DNA from: Polytrichum commune
Taxonomy: Eukaryota > Streptophyta > Polytrichopsida > Polytrichales > Polytrichaceae
Length of the DNA: 64,000 nt
Direction: 5' to 3'
Assembly: GCA_950295325.1 (NCBI GenBank)
Contig: OX485807.1
Span: 17,141,001 to 17,205,000 of the forward strand
Part shown: piece by piece, positions 1 to 8,405 of the stretch
Position numbering within the stretch: the first letter of the stretch is position 1
Layout: each line of letters begins with the position of its first letter
Translations under genes and position numbers: made by a program
Notes under the pieces: generated by a model
Databases searched by the model: none
The model's input: the letters and a program-made list of their open reading frames with translations, nothing else
Told to the model about the DNA's origin: nothing

Positions 1-84
1 AACCACATTCGGGCACCCAAAGACCGGAATTTTGAGTGTGGGTTTATCCCCGAGTGATGCAGAGAGGTTAGTAGAGTGATTAGC

Positions 85-300
85 ATGTGCAGATGCAAAA
101 TTCTGCAATGATTCGGAGCGACAATCTTCTGCGAGACGTCGCCGAACAAGTCCTGGCGGGGCTCCGAGGACGAGGAAAGGGAAGCCAAGAGTCAGGAGTC
201 TTGCAAGCGAAGTCTCTTGGGAAGACCACAACAGCGCCTTCGGACTTCCGCAGGGTCTTGAAGACGGCAAATTACCTGGATGGATGGATGAATAAACCAA
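85..300 (+). mobile_element. LINE/SINE-like 3' end, copy A
   Basis: GC-richer segment that aligns with 1,495-1,685. Shared blocks include GTGCAAAATTC, GGACGA(A)GGAAA, a 'tcttgcgagtgaagtct' type stretch, GGGAAGACCA and 'gtcttgaag...ttaaattac.tgg'. Both copies end in short simple repeats (TGGA/GATGAATA here, ATA in the other), which is how RTE-type LINEs and some SINEs end. No reverse transcriptase is present, so this would be a 5'-truncated copy. The shared blocks are seen directly; the LINE/SINE assignment is inference. Confidence 0.4.
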
Positions 301-572
301 TGAAATGAAATCAATTTTAAAGTCCAGGAAGCCAAAAGGCTAATGGGATGGATGAATAAACCAAAGAAAATAATTGAAATTGGTTTTAAAGTCCGGGAAG
401 CCAAAAGGCTAATGGGATTACCTGGATGAATGAATAAACCAAAGAAATGAATTAAAATTGGATTTAAAGTTCGGGAAGTCAAAAGGCTAATGGGATTGCC
501 TGGATGGATGAATAAACCGATGAAATGACATGAAATTGATTTTACAATCCGGGAAGTCAAAGGCTAATGGGG
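271..572. repeat. Minisatellite, four copies of a 69-78 bp unit
   Basis: Four head-to-tail copies at 271-347, 348-416, 417-494 and 495-572. Each runs from (ATTACCTGG)ATGGATGAATAAACC to GGGAAGYCAAAAGGCTAATGGG; copy 2 lacks the first nine bases. The array starts exactly at the simple-repeat tail of the LINE-like fragment, so it probably grew from that tail. The long minus-strand open frame across it is only the translated repeat. Confidence 0.9.
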
Positions 573-1494
573 CTCAAGTACATCAATTTGGTTTCAAACC
601 GACTAATCTTTTAGAGACTAAGAGTTTCTATCACTCTAGACATGAGATAGAGACTAATGTCAAGTTGATGATATGATTGAAAGAAAGACTCAAGGTTTCT
701 TAAAACTACATTCTCAAATATTGATGGAGACTTATCTCTAATGGGGTTATATATGTGGCACTCCAACACAGACTATGCCTCGTTTTCAATTGCAGAACAA
801 GAGCAACAGTGGCAGATGAGCAAGGCGTTGTTGAAAACCCATGGTGAGCTAAGAGCAGATAATTTCATGGGGAGTTCTCCAAATCTAGCCAACAACATAT
901 GATAGGTTGTCGAAGAACACATTGTGATGTGAGACATCATATGTATCGTCATGCCCTTCTCATAAATCTTTCAATGAGAGTTTTTCAAGTTTGCTCCCCG
1001 AATTTCAGTAATATATGTGAAAGTTGGAAGCACCAAAGCCTTGAATAGATGGGATTTGAGTTTCCAACATGTGACTCCAACTATTGTTTCTTTCCTTAAA
1101 GTGCCCATCAAGGCTTTCATACTTGGCATTCTTCACCTTTTATCAATGGCTCAACATAACCATGTGAATAGAAATCAAACCCAAAGTATTTATATTCGCG
1201 AGTAATTTCAATTTGGTCCTTGTCTAGGTCTAGTGCCTCTTGGTTTAGTTTCCTTTTGTTGCAGCCAAAGATCGTGATTTTGGTTTCAAAAAAATTAACT
1301 TCAAGGCTAGAAAAAGTAAACTCATCTAGTTTGTTCAGAATTCTTGGGCAACTTCTAAATGATTATTTTTTATAAATCGGCTTTTAAAACAATTATTGGG
1401 CCAATAGAATATTTATAAAACCTCCAGAGCAAACTCCAAGTGAGTTGGCTAAAAGGCGAGTTTGAGAGTGTTTCAATAAAGTCACCTAAATAGT
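573..1494. other. Intergenic, nothing recognised
   Basis: A+T-rich sequence with only short open frames. I see no conserved protein motif, terminal repeat or RNA gene. Confidence 0.6.
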
Positions 1495-1685
1495 GTGGGC
1501 AGGTGCAAAATTCAGGGCAAAAACTTTCACTAAACAACTCATGGTCCCAAGGACGAAGGGAAATAAAGAGCCGGGATTCTTGCGAGTGAAGTCTATGGGG
1601 AAGACCATAGCTTCTTAGGACGTCCACATTGTCTTGAAGCCCTTAAATTACATGGATAATAATAATAATAATAATAATAATAATA
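1495..1685 (+). mobile_element. LINE/SINE-like 3' end, copy B
   Basis: Second copy of the retroposon-like 3' segment seen at 85-300, here ending in a clean ATA/TAA repeat at 1,656-1,685. The 5' end fades without a boundary, as in a truncated insertion. A 10-bp motif TAGGACGTCC occurs inside the element (about 1,616) and again immediately after the tail (about 1,684), but it contains a palindrome and I do not treat it as a target-site duplication. Confidence 0.45.
1656..1685. repeat. (TAA)n microsatellite, about 10 units
   Basis: Uninterrupted trinucleotide run forming the tail of the LINE-like fragment. Confidence 0.95.
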
Positions 1686-2094
1686 GGACGTCCTATGCTC
1701 ATAGTAAATGACAAGGTATAGTATGGGTCCGTGCCATCTTCATCCATTGCATCCATGGATATGAATTAATGTTCCAAGCCATTCTCCCATTGTTTACTTA
1801 ACATGTTATTGTCAATAATCAATCATTTTCATAAGGATGAAGAATGGTGAGATGATGACCTCACTACCACCATGTTTACCCATGTAGATTATCTTTATTA
1901 ATTGGCTTTCAAAGTTCTTTTGAGAGCCAATAGAGTTACTTGTAACATTTGTCTTTGAATCAAACTACAAATGAATTGGCTAGATGGTGAGTTTGAGAGC
2001 ATATTTGTGAAAGTCACTCGAGTCTTCTTGAGGCTCACAATTACATGCTAAAAAAGTGGTGTCAAACTACTAAAAATATTTATGGTGTCTAGTG
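1686..2094. other. Intergenic, nothing recognised
   Basis: Unremarkable A+T-rich sequence between the LINE-like tail and the first hAT-type element. Confidence 0.6.
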
Positions 2095-2102
2095 TCATAC
2101 TG

Positions 2103-2699
2103 CAAACCTTGGACAACTAACCAACTAATTCAACTATTAGTAAACTAGTTGTCTTTCATAATTATAGTTGTTCTGAATTCGGTTTGCCAAAAAATTTAGT
2201 TAACTATAGTTATATATCTAGTTAACTAAAGTTGAGTGCAGCCTAATCACGGAATTATGTTGTAGTGTTGTAGTGTCACTAGTGTGTTCTTTGTGTTGGT
2301 GGTGTACATGGAGGTTGTTCCGGAGCCCAACATTGGGAGTGATTGTATACATGCGTTTCTTGATGATCCTTAGTGGCCTAAGCATATTAAAGACCCTCAA
2401 ATGAAGAAAATCAAGAGGCGATCTTCTTCGATTTTGACGGAGATTGGGGCATGCACTGAGGATGGTGACGGTTGCAAATGGTTCCTTTGTTTATTGGGAC
2501 GATGCTCTAAAAAAATCGAAACTTGTTTGGATCAAATGTAGCAAGGACTCTTCATCGAATGTTATCAAAAAATTCTAGATAACTATAGTTGTTCTTGAAT
2601 TTGGTCTTAAAATTTTTCTAGTTAACTATAGTTCTTCCCTTAAATGTATTGAAAAAAATCTAGATAACCATAACTATTTTGATAGTTGTTCAAGGTCTG
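2103..2699. mobile_element. Non-autonomous hAT-type element, copy 1 (597 bp)
   Basis: Terminal inverted repeats CAAACCTTGGACAACTA and TAGTTGTTCAAGGTCTG, flanked by the near-perfect 8-bp duplication TCATACT(G/A) at 2,095-2,102 and 2,700-2,707. An 8-bp duplication and CA(G) termini are hallmarks of hAT transposons. The interior has many 'actatagtt' subterminal repeats and no transposase frame, so it would need a transposase in trans. The interior is related to copy 2 (5,001-5,760) in opposite orientation. Boundaries and TSD are seen; superfamily is inference. Confidence 0.75.
2277..2284. other. Possible CACTA-transposon excision footprint
   Basis: The octamer CACTAGTG is flanked by TGT on both sides at the position where hAT copy 2 carries a nested CACTA-type insertion. 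It equals the two element termini (CACTA and TAGTG) fused and overlapped, inside the same duplicated trinucleotide (ACA/TGT). This fits excision or near-complete deletion of an element. Pre-insertion sequence that happened to match is the alternative. Confidence 0.4.
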
Positions 2700-2707
2700 T
2701 CATACTA

Positions 2708-3944
2708 TGATGGATGGACCAAGATAGCTTTGCATAGGCTGATCCATGATTTAAAGTGGCAAGTACCATGGGAAAATCCTATTTCAGATCATAAAATTTT
2801 CTCAAAATTTTGGGATTTTATAAAGAAAATCCAAGGGTTTTCACCCAACTTTCGAATTAGTCACCTACACAAGATGAGTTTATCACCTTCCGACAATATT
2901 AGCCATGATGATAAATAGTTCGGAAACTTACCAAGTAAGGGCTTGTGTCCTTCACAATGTGGTGTTAAATAAGGCCCGAGCCCCCAGGTGTTCCACAAAC
3001 AAGGCCCTCTTGAGGGATGGCCTTTGTTTTGCAAAAAGCCCAAGGGAGAGGGCATAAAAGCATTGGCTACGACCGTTCTATATTGCAAACAACTATACGT
3101 TTACCCACACCGGAAACCCGGAGGGCGTTTACATGTTATAACACATCCACATATGAACCTTATGGCGGGACACCAATGTTCCAAATAAATCATAGCCTTC
3201 TTAACGATTGGTTTTGTGGTTGTAAGTGATCGAATTAGAAACCAACTTCGAACATCAAAACGTGTACAGGATGTCGAGATAATCTCAACACCTCTTTGAT
3301 CGCCTTCAACTGACCATTTTTGACATCGACACGGGCTTTACGGTTTAACCGGTGTATTATGGGACACCAGTGGCCCGCCATAAGAATCATATGATGAAGG
3401 AAAACATGATGATGGGCTTTACATTATGGATGGGCCCATCATTAGAGTCATGATGGGGAGGTCATACATGAGATTGTCATACTTAAAAGATGAGTGTCCA
3501 CCTAACTCAACCAAACCTCCTCACCCACTTGGGATCGTGTATGTTAGGTAAGAAGAAAAATTGTAAGGTATCCCAGTACATATAAGGTATGTGGCCCTAT
3601 TGTGGGCACTCCAAACTCTACAAACAATTTTGACCATTCACTTGAATTATATTTTGAAGTGTCTTGTGCATTTAGTAACTGCAAATCAAATAGATTGTCA
3701 TTTCAAGTTTATAACTTTTAGATTTGAGAAGCAAGAGTCAAAGTAGTAGAATTGAATACTCTTAGTTTCTTGTAAAGGGTCCCTATTTTACGCAGTGGGT
3801 TACTTTAAGGACAATCACTTCAAACCTCCCAATAAATGAATCCAATCTTGTTGTGACACATGTTGTTGCGGTGTCAGTTTTTACCTCCAAACCTTGCTAA
3901 ATGTCACTCAAATATGGTGTCCAATCAAGAAGAGTGAGCAAGTA
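2708..3944. other. Intergenic, nothing firmly recognised
   Basis: No gene. An 11-bp inverted motif CTTATGGCGGG recurs as CCCGCCATAAG about 220 bp downstream (around 3,163 and 3,385), which could mark a degraded foldback element, but no duplication was found. Confidence 0.5.
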
Positions 3945-4440
3945 AGGGCTTATTTACACTAGTGGTCACTAACCATGACCACCACTTAGGCTGAAATCTC
4001 TCATCGGTTGAGAAATGTGTGTCAATCCCACTTCGGTTTACTCAAGGTCATCAAAAAGAAAAGTAACCATGGTTTGAGCATGTCAGCAAATGGATGAGAA
4101 ACTAACATGGAATCCTACATGTCTAGAAATTAATAATTTTTGGTGGTCACCCATAATTTTGTAGCGAGAGAACCCAAATAGGTTGTCTTGATGATAAAAA
4201 AAATAAGGTGACTATGACGAAGAAATGGGTTTCTACTGCCTTCTAATTTTTAGTAAATAAATAGTTTCAACAATATATATTTTAAATGGGAAACTATTTT
4301 TGGTATAATTTCATAATTTTTGTTTAAAACACTACGTCCCAATCTAAGCACGCTTTACACCCTATCCAGGTACTAAAGTTGTTAAAAAATGATGTGGATT
4401 TGTCTTGGTCATCGTCTTTAGACCACTAATCATGACCATG
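3945..4440. repeat. Dispersed repeat R2, copy 1
   Basis: Diverged match to 49,809-50,290. Shared stretches include 'tttacactagtg..cactaaccatgacca', 'ctctcat.g.tgaaa', 'aaggtcaccaaaaa.aagagtaacc', 'ttggtggtca' and 'gatgtggattt'. No coding capacity or boundary is visible, so its class is unknown. Confidence 0.5.
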
Positions 4441-4557
4441 ATAAAACCCAAATCATTTTTCCTCACAACCCTTGGTGACGTGTGTAAAAATGGCTCTAAG
4501 GCACATACCTTCCATATGTTGACCTTGTTGTGACTCTGGAGGATCAATGAATGGGAC

Positions 4558-4770
4558 GAACTGACCACTAATTATAGATGAACTGGCTGAGTTTGAGAAA
4601 TAACCGGTTGAAGTTCAAGACTTCATGAAAGCTACCAATCATTTTAGAGGAATCTATGGGAAATACTTCAAATTAGTTAAGAGAAACCGAAAGATCACAA
4701 CATGTAACCGGTTGGACTTGGAAACCCTTAGGATTTTGAACGATTATGCCCAAAAATCTCCCTGGACACT
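4558..4770. repeat. Dispersed repeat R1, copy 1
   Basis: First of at least six R1 copies. The consensus begins near 'gttacagatgaaccggtt', contains 'tgagtttgagaaataaccgg' and ends near 'ccaaaatctccccggacact'. It is tandem with the next copy (about 50 bp apart) and preserves an uninterrupted version of the site where hAT copy 2 is inserted. No frame or long inverted ends, so the class is not assigned. Confidence 0.7.
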
Positions 4771-5000
4771 ACGTTGGGGGATGTTTGGGCACATATAAGG
4801 ATGTCCTATAGTTGGACAATGAACAGGGAGAACTGGCCACTAGTTAGAGATGAACCAGTTGAGTTTGAGAAATAACCAGTTCAAACTCAAGACCTCAGGA
4901 AATTTACCGATGCATTGGGAGGAACTTACAAAACATTCCTCAATGTAATAAAGAAAACCCAAAAATGTTAACATGTAACCAACTAATCTTGGAAACACTA

Positions 5001-5760
5001 CAGACCTCGGACAACTTCCAAAATAACTATAGTCAACCATATATTTTTTCAATACATTTTAGGGAACAACCATAGTTAACTAGAAAAAATCCAGGTATTA
5101 TTATATATTCGAAGAAGTTTGCCTCTTGATTTGCTTTAGTTAAGGGTCTTTCACATGCTCGGGCCACTAAGGATCATCAAGAAACGTCTTTATAAAATCA
5201 CTCACAGTGTTGGGCTTTGGAACAACCTCCATGTACACCACCAACACAAATAACACACTACACAAAATATGATATTTAGTGTTTGATTATATTTAGTGTT
5301 GTTACCACCCTACCATGTTCAACACTAATTTTCAATTCTTTGACAATTAGTGTTAGACATAAACGTGTCGCTACCTTCCCTACTGCCACCTCCCTTATTA
5401 TATCCTTTTTTTCATATCCTTACTAACACCAAATTCAAACATGTAACTTCCACATATTACCATAGTTGATATTTAGTGTTTGAGTTTACATTTAATGTTA
5501 CTTACTTTCATAAGGTTATTGATATTTAAGTTATGCATTCGTATTTAGTGTATCAAACACTAAATATCATATTTTGTGTAGTGACACTACAACACTACAA
5601 CAAAACTCCATAATAGACTGCACTCAACTTTAGTTAACTAGATATACGTATAACTATAGTTAACTAGATTTTATGGCAGACCGAATTTAGAACAACTATA
5701 GTTACGAAAGACAACGAGTTAACTAGTAGTTCAAGTAGTTGGGTAGTTGTCCAAGGTCTG
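5001..5760. mobile_element. Non-autonomous hAT-type element, copy 2 (760 bp)
   Basis: Ends CAGACCTCGGACAACTT and TAGTTGTCCAAGGTCTG, flanked by a perfect 8-bp duplication AAACACTA (4,993-5,000 and 5,761-5,768). It sits in R1 copy 2, and R1 copy 1 gives the empty site. The interior carries a nested CACTA-type element at 5,256-5,583. No transposase frame is present. This is the best-supported transposon in the window. Confidence 0.85.
5256..5583. mobile_element. CACTA-type non-autonomous element nested in hAT copy 2 (328 bp)
   Basis: Begins CACTACACAAAATATGATAT and ends with the inverted form ATATCATATTTTGTGTAGTG, flanked by the trinucleotide ACA on both sides. CACTA termini plus a 3-bp duplication are the signature of the CACTA (En/Spm) superfamily. 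The interior repeats 'atatttagtgtt' many times, like transposase-binding subterminal repeats. A diverged relative is at 54,241-54,575. No transposase frame. Confidence 0.7.
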
Positions 5761-5808
5761 AAACACTAGGATCTCAACTGATTATGCCCAAAAATCTCCC
5801 CGGACACT

Positions 5809-6972
5809 GTGGCCGCATAGAACTGGTGATTCACAAGTCCTTCACTGTTGGAATATTAGGTGGGATCTTGTCTTTGGAATCAGTGTTTTTTTATTGGAAC
5901 CTCTGCATGCTTTTTGCATGTTGGGTGAAGGTAAGCAAGCAGGTCTAAAATGGACACATCTAGTTGTGCACCCATTTGATTTCTCCTAAGAAAATTGAAT
6001 TAACGTGTGTGGATGTTATTAACTTCAGTTCTTTGTTCATGTTCCCCAACTTCTACCGATTAGATTTACACATCGAAACTCGTGTTGCAGTAGCAAATGC
6101 ACAACGATGCATCAATGAAAGTTGGTTTGCAAAATTAGACCTACCCTAATTTAGTTGTAGTTATCGAAAGTGCACGTTTGTTGATTCCTTAACCAAGTAC
6201 ATAGATCCTCCCTATAGTGTTCACTGTTGAGGGTGGAGTAGTTAAATTATATATATATATTTGAAGACATACTCCAATCTCTTTAGATCATGTGTCTTTT
6301 ATGGTGTTTGTTCTTTGATCCTCACCTAACCGCATAGCGATCAAGTACAAGTGTCCGATCAGGAAAAGTAACCAAATAACACCCACATACCTTCTGTGAT
6401 TAGTGCACAATGATTACCAAGATCCAAATCAAGGCCAAAACCTAATTTGCCTCCTTGGTTTTGGAGCTTGTATGAACATTCAAGAGGATAGTTAACAAAT
6501 TTTGAGCATATATAGTCCAATCTTTATAAACACATATCTTTTTGGTGTTTGTCTTTAGATTCACAAACAACTACAGAACGCTCAAATATACTTAATAAAA
6601 AGAATCAAGTGACCAAACTTAGACCCACTTACCTTATCTCCAATGCAAAGTCACACCCTCCAAAGTTGGTGGGGTTGGTACCTAAGGTTGTTGGCCTGCT
6701 AAGCCCACTTCGTATATATTGTGCATGTACTCTACATTCTTTGTCAGTGTTGAGCAGATACTCTTGAGACGAGTGAGATCATCTGGAGATTAATCACACA
6801 TTTGGCAACGGTAACCGTTTCTTTCTTTCTTACCCAGCAATCTGGAAACCTCTTGATGGGAGAAGCTTACATGAATCAAGTTTTCTTATATTGAATGATT
6901 ACTGTTGGGGTTTTGAACATATGAATTGATAGACTTGAAATGAGGACAGCTAGCTCTACTAATCTGTCCATC
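5809..6972. other. Intergenic with a local duplication
   Basis: No gene seen. The only structure is the R3 pair (6,256-6,640). Confidence 0.55.
6256..6640. repeat. Local direct duplication R3
   Basis: Two diverged copies, about 6,256-6,420 and 6,487-6,640. Shared order: 'ccaatct.ttta.a.ca..t.tctttt.tggtgtttgt.ctt..at' then 'aagtgaccaaa...cccac.taccttatct'. Class unknown. Confidence 0.4.
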
Positions 6973-7227
6973 TTAACAGTGGCTTCCAAAAGAGCACTTG
7001 CAATTGTTACCACCTATCATCACCTTCCAACCTACAGTATATGTGTTTCCTTCCACAAAGAGTCCTGTAATAAGCACGCTCACCCAGGCTTGAATAAAGT
7101 AAAGCATCATATGACTATCAAACAATTCAAAACGTGGCATGGCAGAAAGTACATTGACACTTGTGCAAACAGCTACTCCTGCACCGATTAGTGACAAGAT
7201 TAAAGTAACACTGATGTTGCTCAACAT
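6973..7227 (-). other. ATG-started 84-codon open frame with hydrophobic segments
   Basis: Starts at a real ATG (7,225-7,227). Residues 6-24 (SVTLILSLIGAGVAVCTSV) and about 40-58 are hydrophobic and could span a membrane. The first block loosely resembles a helix of plant nucleotide-sugar transporters ('LTLSLIGAG'-like), but I cannot assign a family. It lies about 1.2 kb beyond the stop of the minus-strand zinc-finger gene and may be 3' UTR, a decayed exon or chance. Confidence 0.2.
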
Positions 7228-8405
7228 CCAGAGTTAATATGGCCAGAACCAGAGCCAACGCTCAGGCATAAACCTCATATCAAAATTCAAATCAGGTCAC
7301 TGCCTTGGTGGTACAAAAACCAGAAGATGTACTATTGTACGATTTGCAGCAGGATACTCAAAACAAACCAAGTAAATCGCATCATTCAACATAACAAGTG
7401 AAAGGACATATTGGCTGAAGATTGTGGAAATTGTTGAAAAGGAAAAAAAAGTACTCCCCAGAAAGGGCAAAATGGCAGATGGTTATACAAACATGAATTT
7501 AGGGATAGCATCCACCTGAAAGAATGGAGTATCCCCAAGGTCCGTATCAGCAGAAACATGACAAGATTCATTGTACACACATTATCACACTCTAAGTTGG
7601 TGAGTGGTAGTATTGTGGTCCATATAGCACAGCAATAAATGTAAGCGCAGCCACCTCTGTCCCCTCCGCCATGCAGTAGACCCCATGGTACAGTAGTTAT
7701 TTACACCCTCAAAGCTGACTATTCGCCCTGCTTTGATCATTTTTCCAACCTGGCCTGACTCCTCCATTCCTAGCAACTGTTCTCCTAGAACAAATCCCTC
7801 CTACCTTCCCACAGTTACTAAACACCATGTAAGCTTGTTCCTCCAAAGTAAAGGTACACAAGAAATCACAAGTCCACCAAATATCAATTGCAATTCCAAA
7901 ACCATGTCTAACTCGATGCTGAAAATTGAATGAAGAAAACCTCAAGTCGCAGCAGACTCTCCTTCACACACACATGCTGGATAGGATGACGTGCAACCAG
8001 TGTCCTTGAAGCTCACCCCTGACCGCTAAAAGACCCTCCTGATTCTCAACCCCTCTGCCTTTAGGCCACCCATTGCATCGTCATTGCCCAGGACAGTAAA
8101 GCTTCTCCTTTGAAGTAAAGAGTCTCAGAAGTGGAAGTGGATTGTGCCAAACGTGCAAAATGGTAACACCGATTCTTCCTTGCAGCTCCACAACCTGATT
8201 ACCCAGGATCAACCACAGCCACAGGTTGTTACGCAGGCATCCATGTGTTTCCATGATCAGGTTCACAAAGCATATCCTGGCATAGCTTTACTCCAGGGTC
8301 ATGTTGACCTAAAAACAAGCCTATATGATATGATATGATATGATATGATAAAGCAATCCAAGTTACAGTTTGAGTTACGAGGTGCTCCCACCTATTTCCA
8401 ATAGG
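7228..8405. other. Downstream flank / probable 3' UTR of the zinc-finger gene
   Basis: Not obviously repetitive and of intermediate composition, consistent with transcribed 3' sequence of the minus-strand gene that stops at 8,406. A (TATGA)n microsatellite occupies 8,323-8,350. No polyadenylation site can be assigned with confidence. Confidence 0.4.

Larger units (their letters stand above)
4828..5808. repeat. Dispersed repeat R1, copy 2, split by a hAT-type element
   Basis: R1 sequence covers 4,828-5,000 and resumes at 5,761-5,808; the 760 bp between are the hAT-type element. Joining the flanks across one copy of AAACACTA restores R1 sequence collinear with copy 1. Confidence 0.75.

Noticed and set aside
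192-560. 122-codon minus-strand frame with repeated FGLFIHPGNPISLL motif
   Set aside because: Simple translation of the 4-copy minisatellite.
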